Shown here piece after piece: positions 8,975 to 19,269 of a stretch of 64,000 nucleotides of DNA. The first letter of the stretch is position 1; each line of letters begins with the position of its first letter. This DNA comes from Comamonas odontotermitis. Lineage in GTDB: Bacteria; Pseudomonadota; Gammaproteobacteria; Burkholderiales; Burkholderiaceae_C. The notes beneath the pieces were generated by a model, which did not search any database, had not been told where the DNA came from, and was given only the letters and a program-made list of their open reading frames with translations. The position numbers and the translations under genes are program-made. The stretch lies in the NCBI RefSeq assembly GCF_014207855.1, contig NZ_JACHKZ010000009.1:92836-156835 (forward strand), read 5' to 3'.

Positions 8975-10501
8975 CTAGAAAAACCCCAGCGCCTTGGGGC
9001 TGTAGCTCACCAGCAGATTCTTGGTCTGCTGGTAGTTGGACAGCGCAGACTTATGGTTCTCGCGGCCAATGCCTGACTTCTTGTAGCCGCCAAACGCAGC
9101 GTGCGCCGGATAGAGGTGGTAGCAGTTGGTCCACACGCGGCCCGCCTTGACGGCGCGGCCCATCTGGTAGGCCGTGGTGCCATTGCGGCTCCAGACACCG
9201 GCACCCAAGCCGTATTCGGTGTCATTGGCAATGCGGATCGCGTCTTCCATGGTCTTGAAGGTAGTGACCGAAGCCACCGGCCCGAAGATTTCCTCCTGGA
9301 ACACGCGCATATTGTTCTGGCCAAACAGCAGGGTGGGTTTGACGAAGAAGCCGTCGTCGATCTCGCCGCCCTGACGGTTGCGCTCACCTCCCGTCAGGCA
9401 CTCGGCGCCTTCCTGGCGACCCACATCAATGTAGCCCAGGATGCGTTCGAGCTGTGCCTGCGAAACCTGCGCACCCACCATGGTGCTCTTGTCCAGTGGG
9501 TGGCCCTGCTTCATCTGCTGCACGCGCTTGACGGCGCGCTCGATGAATCGGTCGTAGATCGATTCCTGGATCAAAATGCGCGACGGGCAGGTACAGACCT
9601 CGCCCTGGTTCAGCGCAAACATCGAAAAACCCTCCATCACCTTGTCGAGGAAATCGTCGTCAGCATCCATCACATCGGCGAAGAAGATGTTGGGGCTCTT
9701 GCCACCCAACTCCACGGTCGAGGGGATCATGCTGTCGGCGGCAGCGTGCAGAATTCGCTGGCCCACGGCGGACGAGCCCGTGAATGCAATCTTGGTGATG
9801 CGCTTGCTGGTGGCCAGCGCCTCGCCCGCCTCCTTGCCAAAGCCATTGACCACGTTGACCACACCTGGCGGCAACAGGTCAGCGATCAGCTCCATCAGCA
9901 CCATGATCGAGGCAGGCGTCTGTTCGGCGGGCTTGAGCACCACACAGCACCCGGCAGCGAGGGCTGGCGGCAGCTTCCACGACGCCATCAAAAGCGGGAA
10001 ATTCCACGGAATGATCTGCCCGACCACGCCGATAGGCTCGTGAAAATGGTAGGCCACGGTGTTGGCATCGATCTCCGAGATGCCACCTTCCTGAGCACGA
10101 ATACAGCCGGCGAAATAGCGGAAATGATCAATGGCCAGCGGAATGTCGGCCGCCATGGTTTCGCGCAGTGGCTTGCCGTTGTCGATGGTCTCGGCAATCG
10201 CCAGCAACTCCAGGTTCTGCTCCATGCGGTCAGCGATCCTGAGCAGGATGTTGGAGCGCTCGGTGGCCGAGGTGGCAGCCCACTTGTCTTGAGCGGCATG
10301 TGCCGCATCCAGCGCCAGATTCACGTCGTTTGCATCCGACTGCGCCACCTTGCAAAATGGCTTGCCGGTGATGGGGGAGACATTGTCAAAGTAACGACTC
10401 GCCAGCGGTGCCACCCATTTGCCGCCGATGAAGTTGTCGTACTGCTGCTTGTACGGATAGTCGATATCGATATTGAAGCGCTTGAGTTCGAACATGTCCA
10501 T
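8975..10501 (-). CDS. NAD-dependent aldehyde dehydrogenase, ExaC/AcoD/AldB type
   Basis: A 508-aa cytoplasmic class-3-like ALDH that oxidises acetaldehyde or related aldehydes to acids. Signatures: [10 protein letters not shown] (cofactor pocket), [13 protein letters not shown] (glycine motif), [10 protein letters not shown] with the general-base Glu, and [11 protein letters not shown] holding the catalytic Cys with a neighbouring Cys, as in ExaC/AcoD. The C terminus ([14 protein letters not shown]...YSPKALGFF) is diagnostic of that subgroup. CAGGAGA six bases before the ATG fixes the start. A sigma-54 activator of the AcoR family is encoded downstream on the same strand, the usual partner. 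The 337-base upstream gap contains overlapping palindromes but no convincing -24/-12 element that I can find. Confidence 0.95.
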   Translation of the reverse strand: MDMFELKRFNIDIDYPYKQQYDNFIGGKWVAPLASRYFDNVSPITGKPFCKVAQSDANDVNLALDAAHAAQDKWAATSATERSNILLRIADRMEQNLELLAIAETIDNGKPLRETMAADIPLAIDHFRYFAGCIRAQEGGISEIDANTVAYHFHEPIGVVGQIIPWNFPLLMASWKLPPALAAGCCVVLKPAEQTPASIMVLMELIADLLPPGVVNVVNGFGKEAGEALATSKRITKIAFTGSSAVGQRILHAAADSMIPSTVELGGKSPNIFFADVMDADDDFLDKVMEGFSMFALNQGEVCTCPSRILIQESIYDRFIERAVKRVQQMKQGHPLDKSTMVGAQVSQAQLERILGYIDVGRQEGAECLTGGERNRQGGEIDDGFFVKPTLLFGQNNMRVFQEEIFGPVASVTTFKTMEDAIRIANDTEYGLGAGVWSRNGTTAYQMGRAVKAGRVWTNCYHLYPAHAAFGGYKKSGIGRENHKSALSNYQQTKNLLVSYSPKALGFF

Positions 10502-10838
10502 GCTTGTCTCCTGGTTCGTGTTGCCGATAGGATAGAAAAGGCTCCCTCATCTGTGCACCAGCATGCTGTGCCACCTCGTTGGAGCAAGCCACTTTTGCCT
10601 TGGGAGCGGCCCGACTGCGAGAACAGCCGGTCATGGAGCTATCTGCAAACTCTGTGCCAGACGGAGACTGCCTGTTCATGCGTGCTCGGCCATGCCTCTG
10701 GAACACTGCTGTTCCAATCTGCAACAGCGACCGTTGCAAATGGCATCACCTTCTGTTGCAAGGCAGGCAAGTATTGCTACTGTTTCAGTCGCATTTAGTG
10801 GTTGTCAGCAGGGAGCAAAAACCGCTTTGAATGGAAGT
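10502..10838. other. upstream region of the aldehyde dehydrogenase, no gene
   Basis: This 337-base gap holds the ALDH ribosome site at its left end and a palindrome cluster at 10700-10738. I see no coding potential with family signatures and no pbpC terminator with a T run. Confidence 0.6.
10700..10738. promoter_or_regulatory. overlapping palindromes, candidate activator-binding sites
   Basis: Three inverted repeats overlap. GGAACA-CTGC-TGTTCC occupies 10700-10715. TGTTCCAATCTGCAACA (10710-10726) has the form TGT-N11-ACA. TGCAAC-AGCGACC-GTTGCA occupies 10720-10738. They lie about 200-240 bases upstream of the ALDH start on the minus strand, the usual distance for enhancers of a sigma-54 activator. 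Binding by the AcoR-like protein is inferred. Confidence 0.5.
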
Positions 10839-13109
10839 TCAGCGCTTGGACTGCTTCACACCCGCGCCCCGCACTTCGAGGCGGATGCTGTCCAGCACTT
10901 CGCCCTTTGCATTCACCAGTTCCACCTGATGGCGGCCGGGCCACGGCAGCCAGGCCCAGCGTGCGCCACGGGCCACTTCCTTGCCATCCATGCGCCAGCG
11001 GGCCGATGCGCTGTCGGCCACGAACTGCAGGCGCTGGCGGTCCGGTGGAATGTCCGGATCAACCGCCACGATGGTGCCGTTCGCCGGCGCCACGATGCGT
11101 GCAGCGGCGGGCACCTGTGCATCGCCCGGCTGGCGGCTCGCGGGCAGCTCGTCAACGCCGCTCGCCTGGCCGTCGAGCGCGAAGCGCTTTTGTGCGGTGC
11201 CAGCCAGAAACCACTCCTGGCGCCGCGCCTCCAGCGCAAAACCTGCGCCTGGTTGCCCCTCCGGGGCTGCGCCAAAATCCACCCATTGCGCGGTCACGCC
11301 TGCGGGTGCCTGCGGCGCGCGGCTGGGCTGGTCCCGGTGCAGAAAACCCATCACTGCCGCCCACACGGGCGCAGCACCGCTGGTGCCGCTGACCGAATGC
11401 ATGGCCGCGCCGCTGGCATTGCCCACCCATACACCCACGGTGTAGCGGTCGGACCAGCCAATGGCCCAGTTGTCGCGCATGTCCTTGCTGGTACCTGTCT
11501 TGACTGCTGTCCAGCTGCGCGTACCCAGCACGCTGCTGGTGCCAAAGGTGCGCACGCGGGCATTGTTGTCGGCCAGCATGTCACCCACGATGAAGGCCGC
11601 GCCCGCATCCATCACCTGCTGGTACTGCGGTTTGGTGGCTGCAGCGGTTGTGATGGATGGAGCGACCACGCTGTAGCGTCCGCCATTGGCCAACGCGCGG
11701 TAGGCATTGGTCAGTTGCAGCAGCGGAATCTCCGGGCTGCCCAGCGCCAGGCTGTAGCCAAAATAGCTGCCCGATTCACGCATGGGCATGCCCAGGTGGT
11801 TCAGTTGGTCAAAGAAATCATCGACCCCCACCATCACCAGGGTACGCACGGCCGGCACATTCAGAGATGCGCCCAACGCCGTTCGCACCGACACCCAGCC
11901 CTTGAAGCTGCGATCGTAATTTTGCGGAATGTAGAGGCCGCTGGCAGTAGGAATACGCGCAGGCGAATCCTCGACCAGCGAGGCCGCCGTGAGTTTGTGC
12001 TCTGCAATGGCCTGCCCATACAAAAATGGCTTGAGAGTGGAGCCTGGCTGCCGGGGGGCCAGCACGGCGTCCACCTCGTCAGCCTGGCTGAGCGCGCCCG
12101 ATGACCCGACCCAGGCCAGCACCTGGCCCGTGGCATTGTCCAGCACCAGGATGGCACCATCCTGCACATTGCCTGCGCGCAACTCCTGCAGGTGCTGGTT
12201 CAGCGTGTCGATCGCAAAGCGCTGCACCGGCGCACTGAGCGTGGTGCGCAGGCTCGCTACGCCTTGCAGGCGCGATGCAGCCGTTTTGGTGTTGCGCTGC
12301 TCGCGCAGCGCAATGCGGCTGAAGTGAGGCGCAATGCCATAGCTTGCCTCAAAAGCCCGCTTCTTGAGTGCCACCTCGGTGAAGAACACCACAGCGTCAC
12401 AATCCACAGAACCAACGCCAGCACCGGCGCCCGCGCGCATGTCCTTGAGAACGCCGCAGGCCCGCTGCCCCACCTGCGCGGGGCGCGCGTTCGGCGCACG
12501 CACCAGCGCAGCAGCCACGGCGGCTTCACGGTCGTCCAGCCCGTGTGGTGCCTTGTCGAACAAGGTACGTGATAGCGCGTCGATGCCCACCATCTCGCCG
12601 CGAAACGGCACCAGGTTCAGGTAGGCCTCCAGAATCTGGGTCTTGCTCCAGCGCCGATCCAGCACCTGCGCCGCCACGGTCTGCCCCGCCTTCTGCACGA
12701 CGCTGCGGCCCCCGCTGCTGCGGCGCCAGTCGCCATCCAGTAGGCCAGCCAGCTGCATGGTGATGGTGCTGGCTCCTCGCGTGCGCTGGTTCCACAGGTT
12801 GCCCCAGGCTGCAGCCGTCACCGCCGCCCAGTCCACGCCACTGTGTTCATAAAAGCGCCGGTCTTCGCTCAAGACCATGGCAGTGCGCAATGCAGCGGAA
12901 ACCTCGGCGAGCGGCACCCAGTCGCCCCGCCGCACCGTGGCATCCGTGCGCACGCGCTGCAGCAGCTCACCCTCGCGCGACAGCACCCGGGTTTCGGACG
13001 ATTTGAAATCCTGCTGGACCTCGGCAAAGCTGGGCACGGCATGCGCCAGCGGTGCGTGCACCAGCCATACCACGGCCAGCGCACGCAAGAGGTTGATCCA
13101 TGGCTGCAT
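10839..13109 (-). CDS. pbpC: penicillin-binding protein 1C, bifunctional peptidoglycan synthase
   Basis: A 756-aa class A PBP anchored in the inner membrane by an N-terminal hydrophobic segment. The GT51 transglycosylase domain (about 55-230) contains MVLSEDRRFYEHSGVDW with the catalytic Glu, GASTITMQLA and a KTQILEAYLNL block. The transpeptidase domain has the SxxK motif STLK in PGSTLKPFLYG, SLN in ASLNVPAV and KTGTS. A C-terminal PBP1C domain of about 90 residues follows. The ATG at 13109 overlaps the stop of the macroglobulin gene as TGATG, so the two are coupled; GTG at 13112 is the next codon up. PbpC is the standard partner of periplasmic alpha-2-macroglobulin, thought to repair cell wall after protease attack. 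Confidence 0.95.
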   Translation of the reverse strand: MQPWINLLRALAVVWLVHAPLAHAVPSFAEVQQDFKSSETRVLSREGELLQRVRTDATVRRGDWVPLAEVSAALRTAMVLSEDRRFYEHSGVDWAAVTAAAWGNLWNQRTRGASTITMQLAGLLDGDWRRSSGGRSVVQKAGQTVAAQVLDRRWSKTQILEAYLNLVPFRGEMVGIDALSRTLFDKAPHGLDDREAAVAAALVRAPNARPAQVGQRACGVLKDMRAGAGAGVGSVDCDAVVFFTEVALKKRAFEASYGIAPHFSRIALREQRNTKTAASRLQGVASLRTTLSAPVQRFAIDTLNQHLQELRAGNVQDGAILVLDNATGQVLAWVGSSGALSQADEVDAVLAPRQPGSTLKPFLYGQAIAEHKLTAASLVEDSPARIPTASGLYIPQNYDRSFKGWVSVRTALGASLNVPAVRTLVMVGVDDFFDQLNHLGMPMRESGSYFGYSLALGSPEIPLLQLTNAYRALANGGRYSVVAPSITTAAATKPQYQQVMDAGAAFIVGDMLADNNARVRTFGTSSVLGTRSWTAVKTGTSKDMRDNWAIGWSDRYTVGVWVGNASGAAMHSVSGTSGAAPVWAAVMGFLHRDQPSRAPQAPAGVTAQWVDFGAAPEGQPGAGFALEARRQEWFLAGTAQKRFALDGQASGVDELPASRQPGDAQVPAAARIVAPANGTIVAVDPDIPPDRQRLQFVADSASARWRMDGKEVARGARWAWLPWPGRHQVELVNAKGEVLDSIRLEVRGAGVKQSKR

Positions 13110-16100
13110 CACTTGCCCGCTGGCACCACCGTCATCTTGGCGTTGGGCGCCATGCCAAACATCTCGGGCGCATACAAGGCCTCGATGCGGGTGGCAGGCA
13201 TGGCGAACTCGCCCGTGTTGTTGACGCGGAAGCTGTACTGCAAGCTGAGCTTGCCCTGCGGCAGATAGCCGTAGTAGGCGCGGTAGGCCTCGAACGAACG
13301 TTCCTCAAAGGCCTTCCAGCCCCAGCCGGTGGATTTTTCGCCATCGGTTGCCAGTGCCGAATCGCGGCCCAGGCCGCTGCCCAGAATGGTGGCACCGCCC
13401 GGCACCGGGTCGGTGATCGCAACCCAGGTCATGTTGGCGCTGGCATTGACCTCCAAGGTCACGCGCAGCACATCGCCGCGCGTGTACTGGCCTGCAGGCA
13501 GGCTCTTGTTGGCCTGTTCCACCGGCGTGATGGTCTTGCTGATGGTGTAACCGGCAGACAGTGGCGACTTGAGCGGTATCGCCGCCTGCGACTGCACCGT
13601 CAGCCACGGCTTGCCCGTGCCCTTTTGGCGTACCTTCAAGCTTTGCTGCCCGCTGGCCCAGGGCAGATCCATGGTGTTGTTCAACCACTGTGCGATCTGC
13701 TCCGTAGGCCCCACGGCGCGCTTGCCGCCCTGGGCTTCGTTGGCCAGCAGTTCAATCGCATCCTGCGCCTTGGTAACGCGGCTCCAGTCCACCGATGCGC
13801 TCTTGCCGCCCATGCTGGCTTCGGTGGTACCCGTCACCGGCTCGGACTCATACGTGCGCGAGAAGCGTTCCAGCGCCATCGCCCCCCACAGGTTCGCGGT
13901 GGTGGTGCTCCAGGCACCGCTCTTCTGGCGGCTGATGAAGCTGCTGGCCAGGCGAGGCAGATCGTCTTTCCACGCGGGATCGCCCATGATGACGAGCAGA
14001 AAGCGCGCCAAGGTGGTATCGCCGTTTTGCATGAGCCACCACCAGTAGTCGTTGTTCTCATTGGCGAACAACACCTTGGTGCCCTGGTAGCTCAGGCGCG
14101 AGCGCAGAATCTGGTTGGCCTCTTCCATCAACTTGGTGCGGTTGGGCGCATCCTTCATGTTCTGCAGAATCGACAGCCAGTCCACCACGGCCTGCGTCGG
14201 CCAGTCGTTGGGAGCAATGTTGATGCTGGTGAGCATGCGCGGCTGAGCCTTGCCATGCAGGGCGAGCGCGCTGATGGCAGCAATCTTTCGCACGTCCAGG
14301 TCCGCGCGCGGGCTCCAGAACTTGCGCTCGATCTTGCCGTCGACGAACTTGCCCAGCGCCGCGGCCATGCGGTCCAGCGACGCGGCGGGCAACGCAAACT
14401 GTGGATCGAGCTTCTTCATCTCGAACGATGCCTGCAGCAGGTATGCAGTCAGGGTATCGCTGCCAGTATTGCTGCTGCCGGGCTGCGGCGGGAAGTAGTT
14501 GGCCAGGCCATCGCCATCCAGGTAGGTGGGCAGGCGGTCCATCGTGTCCTTCCACATTGCAGCGTCGCGCAGGCCGATGGCCTTGCTGGATTTCTGCTCC
14601 AGGCAGGCATAGGGGTAATTCACCCACCAGTCCCGCACGCCAGGCAAGCCTTCGGCCAGGCGCGGCACCAGCGACAGCTTGAGGCCACCGCGCCCTGGCA
14701 GCGCGTCCGCAGGCGCACTCACTGGCATGTCCAGGTTGCCATCAAGCTGCACCAGGGTCGCCTGCAAGGTGGTGACGGCCACTGCGGGCACCACGCGCTG
14801 GCTGACCTTGAGCGCATCTGCTGCATCGCCATTCTTGTCCTTGGCTGCAATCTCCCACAGCAGCTCGCCCTGGCGGCTTTGCGACATATCGGCAGGCGCC
14901 GTCACCGTCCACGACACCAGCTTGGCATCTCCCGCGGGAATCTCCACGATCTGCGGCTCCAGCTGCAGCAGGGTCGCCTTGGGAGTCACCACCACCTGCA
15001 TGGGCTTGGAGGTGGTGTTGCGCAAGGTGACCTGCGCGTCGTATTTGTCGCCATCGCGTACCAGCGGCGGCAGGCCACTGATGATCTGCAGCTCCTGCGA
15101 AGTGCGGATCTGCGTGCTGCCGGTACCAAACAGCTCCAGCCCGCTGTCGGCCACCGCCACGATCTTGAAGCTGGTCAGCGCGTCGTTCAACGGCACGTCC
15201 ACCTCGGCGCGGCCATTGGCGTCCAAGATCACATCCGGCTTCCAAAGCAGCAAGGTGTCGAGCAGTTCGCGGGTCTGCCCGCTGCCGCCGCCACCACCCG
15301 CCGCCACCGCTTTACGGCCATAGTGGCGCCTGCCGATGATTTCCATCTGCGCCGTTGAAGTCTCCACGCCCCAGGCACGCTTCTGGTACATGGCATCGAG
15401 CAGCGCCCAGCTGTCATTGCGCTTGAGCTCCAGCAGGGCCTGGTCCACCGCCGCCACAGCCACGCTCGCACCAGCCGCAGGCTTGCCATTGGGCAGCTTG
15501 GCTTCGATCGTCACCTTGGCGGTATTGCGGATGCGGTAGTTTTCCTTGTCGCTCTTGACCGTGACGGCCAACTGCCGGTCGGCAATGCCCACGCGGATTT
15601 CGGCTGCACCCAGGCGGTATGCAGGCTTGGACAGATCTACCAGCGCGGTCGGCGCCACGTATTCCTTGCCTTCGTACCAGAAGGCAGTCCACCATTCACG
15701 CGGAGATTTGAAACCCCAGGTGAAGAAGCTGTACCAGGGCACGTCGCGCAGGCGGCCACGCAGGGCCATCACGCTCACATACACATTGGGGCCCCAGCCT
15801 TCCTGAATCTTGAGGTGAACGGTCGGGTCGTCGCCACGCAAGGTCACCACCTGGCTCTGGATGATGCCTTCACGCTCCACCGTCACCAGGGCAGTCGCTT
15901 CGCGGAAGGGCATGCGCACCTGGAAGCGGGCGGTATCGCCCACCTTGTACGATTTCTTTTCAGGCAGCAGATCCATGCGGTCGTTGTCATCGCCACCAAA
16001 CCACAGCTCGCCCTGCTTGGTTACCCAGACGGAGGTCGCTGCCTGCGACATGCGGCCCTTGTCGTCCAGCGCTTCTGCAATCAGCTCGACCTCGCCGTTG

Positions 16101-19081
16101 TCCTTGAGCTGGGTGCTGCAGTCGAGCATGCCTTTGGCGTCGCTCTTGCCACTGCATACGGTGCCCAGGTCCTGGAAGCTTTCATGGTTTTCGTAGCTGT
16201 AAAAGCCACCCACCATGCGCTTGCGGGTGGAGGTGACGATACGCGCCACCGCCTTCACCTGCAGCTTGACACCCGAGACCGGTTTGCCCGAAGGGGTGAG
16301 CGCCAGTGCCTGCAAGGACAGTTTCTTGTCCGTCGAGGCCCAGTTTTCTGCCTTGATGCCAGCCACCACGGCGGCGGGCCAGATCACGCTGCTGTGGCTG
16401 AGGGTCTGCACCTCACCGTTCGGGTCGGAGAAGCTTGCCTCCAGCAGCAGATCCTGGGGAGCCTTCGATGTCGGGATCTTTTCGATGCTGGCTGTGCCCG
16501 TGCCGTTCGCATCCAGGGTCAGCGGCAGCTTGTCGGCGATCACGCGGCGGTCAGTGCTGTAGTCATCGCTGTCGGCACCCGGCAGCCTGCGGCTGAGGTA
16601 GGGCCTGCCAAACGAGAAGCTGTCGTAATCCTCAAACCCCACATAGTGCGACTGCACTGCAGCCGAGACAGTGACAGCCTGGCGCGCGGCAGCCCCGCCC
16701 GACAGGTACGAAAGCTGTACCTGCGCGCCCAGCTTGTCCGGTTGCACGATGGGCGCAGCCATATCGGGCACCACGCTGCCCTTGAGCACCGGAAGGCGGA
16801 ACTCTTCGACGCGGAACGAGCCGGTACCGATCTCTTGCGAACCCCATTTGCCTTTTCCGCCCTTGAGACTGATGTTGTACGTACCCAGCTTGGCCGACTT
16901 GGGAATCTTGAACTCGGAGTTGGCAGACAGGCTGTTGCCCGGGCGGCTCCAGTGCAGCGGCAGTTCAAACTCATCATTGCTGCCCTGGTGCGTGATCACC
17001 ACGGTGCCTGGCAATTGCTCTTTGTCTACCAGGCCCAGACCGCCCATGGTCTGGGTGCGAATGATGTGCTTCATCGATACCGTCTCACCTGCGCGCAGCA
17101 AGCTGCGATCGAGCACGGTGTGGGCCACCACATCCTTGAGCGGGCTGGTATCGGTTTCCAGGTTGAAGCGCCAGCTCTCAATGCCGCGCTGCCAATCGGT
17201 CCAGACAAAGGCCATGTCGGGGTTACCGTCGACCGTGGCACGCGCACTCACAAAATAAGCGGAGCTGGTGCTGTCCTGCGATCCGAGGCATTGCACAGCG
17301 CGCTGCGTCTGCAGCTTGTCAAAGCGGGCAACACCGTCCTTGTCGGTCGTGGCCATTTCCAGGGTCTTGCCGTCGCAGGTAGATACACGCACCTGCGCGC
17401 CCGGCACGGGCTTGCCCTTGTCCAGCGAAGTCACCCAGGCCATCGCGTTTTCGCGGCCCAGCTTGAAATGCACGCCCAGATTGGTAACCAGGGCCGAGGT
17501 GCGCACATACATTACGCGCTTGGAGGCTTCGTAATCAGTATTCAGCAGCGCATCGCCCAGCATTGGCGACGCAATCTCGACCACATGAAAGCCCGTAGGC
17601 AACGGTATGCCCACTACCTCAAACGGGCGCGGATCCTTGCTGTCAGCCTTGGGCAGGGCCAGCTTCTTGCTGCCGCTCTGGCCGTCCAGCAACGAGAGCA
17701 TGCGGGTTTCCACACTGTCCTTGCTGCCCTCTGGCAGGGGCTTTGGCAATGGCGTCTTTGAATCCTTGGCCGCATCGGCGCGGCTGACCGAACTCCATCC
17801 GTCATAGCGCTGCACCTTGTAGTACCAGCGGATGATGTCCGCATCGTTTTGCAGCTGCAAGGTACTGACGGTGCCTTTGTCTTCAATCGCAATATTGCTG
17901 AGATTGAGGTCTTGCTCCACATTGCGCAAGGTCACCGGCAGCATGGCCGGGCCCTTGTCGCCTTCGGCAAAGCGTTCCACCACGCCAAAGGGAGAAGCGG
18001 CAAACTTGGCAAGCGGAGGCATCAGCCCGATCTGTACCTTGAGAGGAAAGAGATTGGCATTGCTCAGCTTGCGGTCATGCACATCCTTGAAACCCGAGGG
18101 CAGCACAATGCGCAACTGATCTTTCTCAGCAAACGGAGGCGCAAAGTCGATCCGAGCGACTTCGGTGTCGTCATCGCCCTCCTCCACATCAGGTTTGAGC
18201 GTGCCCTTGGATGTTTCCAGGCGAATGTCTTTGGCCAGCTTGCGGCTGATAGGGGCGCTGAACATCATCGCCAGAGGGCGGATTGGCAGGCAGCCTGACT
18301 GCGCATTGGCGCGCTCACAGGTGAACTCTGCAGTAAATGGCGGCCGCACACGGTAGTTGAACCGGCGCTCGCGCTTTTGCAAAACCCCATTGTGGGTGCT
18401 GACCCCGGGGCCGATCACCAGGCTCATTTCCGCGCCATCGGGCAGCGCACGTTGGCATTGCAGCGCCACAAAGCGCTGCGGGTGCTGCGCCAGCTGCTGT
18501 TTGCCGAACTCATGCTCCATGAAAGTCTGCGACTGCGCAGCACTCAGCAATCTGACAGGAATACGCTCGCCAATGCCTTTGACGGCGCACCAGCTGCTGC
18601 TCTCCACCGTCTTGTCGATCACGTCACCATTGAACTGCAGGCCAAAATACTGCTGCGCATCGAGCTCCTGGTAACTGCCCGGCTCGCTGCGCACCACTGA
18701 TGGGCCACCCGTACCAAAACGGTACTGGGCCGTCCCCTTGACTGGCTCGCCCGCAGCGTCCTTCAGCCCGGCCACCTTGTCCACCGTGCAGCTCACGCCG
18801 GGCGGCAGATCATCGGCCAGATCCAGCACCCACTCCTTGGGCCCCGTCCAGCGGCCGCTTGCCCTGCTGATCACCTGTTTGTTGTCACAGTCCACCTTGA
18901 CCGGAGCGGTCGCACGCAGGTCGCCCATCGGCACCACCGGCGCATCGAACTTGACGACGACCTGGCGCACCCGCGCAACCTCACCCTGCGGTGACACTGC
19001 AGTGATCGTCGTGGCCTGCGCGCCAGCTGCCAGGGCCGCCCATCCCAAGCCTGCCAGCCAGTGTTGTATTCGTTGATTCAC
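13109..19081 (-). CDS. bacterial alpha-2-macroglobulin family protease trap
   Basis: A 1990-aa periplasmic protein that entraps attacking proteases after bait-region cleavage. It has a signal peptide (residues 1-24, ending AGAQA), MG/BRD-type repeats over the first 1200 residues, an A2M family domain around VADSGLELFGTGSTQIRTSQ, and the thioester motif CLEQ at Cys1493 followed by an alpha-toroid complement-like domain. An intact CxEQ places it with the thioester-containing ECAM/YfhM type rather than the thioester-less YfaS type. Unlike E. coli ECAM I see no lipobox cysteine, so it may be soluble or use another anchor. It overlaps the pbpC start by one base. Length is slightly above the usual 1650-1950. 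Confidence 0.95.
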   Translation of the reverse strand: MNQRIQHWLAGLGWAALAAGAQATTITAVSPQGEVARVRQVVVKFDAPVVPMGDLRATAPVKVDCDNKQVISRASGRWTGPKEWVLDLADDLPPGVSCTVDKVAGLKDAAGEPVKGTAQYRFGTGGPSVVRSEPGSYQELDAQQYFGLQFNGDVIDKTVESSSWCAVKGIGERIPVRLLSAAQSQTFMEHEFGKQQLAQHPQRFVALQCQRALPDGAEMSLVIGPGVSTHNGVLQKRERRFNYRVRPPFTAEFTCERANAQSGCLPIRPLAMMFSAPISRKLAKDIRLETSKGTLKPDVEEGDDDTEVARIDFAPPFAEKDQLRIVLPSGFKDVHDRKLSNANLFPLKVQIGLMPPLAKFAASPFGVVERFAEGDKGPAMLPVTLRNVEQDLNLSNIAIEDKGTVSTLQLQNDADIIRWYYKVQRYDGWSSVSRADAAKDSKTPLPKPLPEGSKDSVETRMLSLLDGQSGSKKLALPKADSKDPRPFEVVGIPLPTGFHVVEIASPMLGDALLNTDYEASKRVMYVRTSALVTNLGVHFKLGRENAMAWVTSLDKGKPVPGAQVRVSTCDGKTLEMATTDKDGVARFDKLQTQRAVQCLGSQDSTSSAYFVSARATVDGNPDMAFVWTDWQRGIESWRFNLETDTSPLKDVVAHTVLDRSLLRAGETVSMKHIIRTQTMGGLGLVDKEQLPGTVVITHQGSNDEFELPLHWSRPGNSLSANSEFKIPKSAKLGTYNISLKGGKGKWGSQEIGTGSFRVEEFRLPVLKGSVVPDMAAPIVQPDKLGAQVQLSYLSGGAAARQAVTVSAAVQSHYVGFEDYDSFSFGRPYLSRRLPGADSDDYSTDRRVIADKLPLTLDANGTGTASIEKIPTSKAPQDLLLEASFSDPNGEVQTLSHSSVIWPAAVVAGIKAENWASTDKKLSLQALALTPSGKPVSGVKLQVKAVARIVTSTRKRMVGGFYSYENHESFQDLGTVCSGKSDAKGMLDCSTQLKDNGEVELIAEALDDKGRMSQAATSVWVTKQGELWFGGDDNDRMDLLPEKKSYKVGDTARFQVRMPFREATALVTVEREGIIQSQVVTLRGDDPTVHLKIQEGWGPNVYVSVMALRGRLRDVPWYSFFTWGFKSPREWWTAFWYEGKEYVAPTALVDLSKPAYRLGAAEIRVGIADRQLAVTVKSDKENYRIRNTAKVTIEAKLPNGKPAAGASVAVAAVDQALLELKRNDSWALLDAMYQKRAWGVETSTAQMEIIGRRHYGRKAVAAGGGGGSGQTRELLDTLLLWKPDVILDANGRAEVDVPLNDALTSFKIVAVADSGLELFGTGSTQIRTSQELQIISGLPPLVRDGDKYDAQVTLRNTTSKPMQVVVTPKATLLQLEPQIVEIPAGDAKLVSWTVTAPADMSQSRQGELLWEIAAKDKNGDAADALKVSQRVVPAVAVTTLQATLVQLDGNLDMPVSAPADALPGRGGLKLSLVPRLAEGLPGVRDWWVNYPYACLEQKSSKAIGLRDAAMWKDTMDRLPTYLDGDGLANYFPPQPGSSNTGSDTLTAYLLQASFEMKKLDPQFALPAASLDRMAAALGKFVDGKIERKFWSPRADLDVRKIAAISALALHGKAQPRMLTSINIAPNDWPTQAVVDWLSILQNMKDAPNRTKLMEEANQILRSRLSYQGTKVLFANENNDYWWWLMQNGDTTLARFLLVIMGDPAWKDDLPRLASSFISRQKSGAWSTTTANLWGAMALERFSRTYESEPVTGTTEASMGGKSASVDWSRVTKAQDAIELLANEAQGGKRAVGPTEQIAQWLNNTMDLPWASGQQSLKVRQKGTGKPWLTVQSQAAIPLKSPLSAGYTISKTITPVEQANKSLPAGQYTRGDVLRVTLEVNASANMTWVAITDPVPGGATILGSGLGRDSALATDGEKSTGWGWKAFEERSFEAYRAYYGYLPQGKLSLQYSFRVNNTGEFAMPATRIEALYAPEMFGMAPNAKMTVVPAGK

Positions 19082-19213
19082 AAAGCTCTCCCCATGGATG
19101 GCGAGAGCGTACCAAACTTCACCCTGCTGACGGGCCTCTTTTCAGGTTCAACGCGGAACGCCGCCTGCGTGTTTCATTTGGCAACATATATGACGGCAAT
19201 ATCGTCAGCCATG

Positions 19214-19243
19214 AAAAAACCCCGCTGCCATTCAACAGCGGGG
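19214..19243 (-). terminator. rho-independent terminator of the Bug receptor gene
   Basis: On the minus strand CCCCGCTG-(loop of 8)-CAGCGGGG is followed by TTTTTTC. It lies 27 bases past the stop of the gene at 19270. Confidence 0.9.
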
Positions 19244-19250
19244 CGCAGAA

Positions 19251-19266
19251 AGCTATCAAAAGATGA
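19251..19266. repeat. tail of the dispersed mini-palindrome family
   Basis: AGCTATCAAAAGATGA resembles the GCTATCAAAA tail shared by other intergenic copies in this window (25187, 30928, 53591). Only the tail is present here, between the receptor stop and its terminator. Confidence 0.35.
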
Positions 19267-19269
19267 GTA

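Noticed and set aside
10502..10690. sigma-54 -24/-12 promoter for the aldehyde dehydrogenase
   Set aside because: A TGGCAC appears on the minus strand near 10568 but the GC at the -12 position is two bases off; no pair with correct spacing was found.
13100..17761. Large plus-strand frames opposite the macroglobulin gene (13100-15358 and 15815-17761)
   Set aside because: Antisense shadows: no family motif, composition (Gln/Arg/His/Ala) is that of reversed coding DNA.
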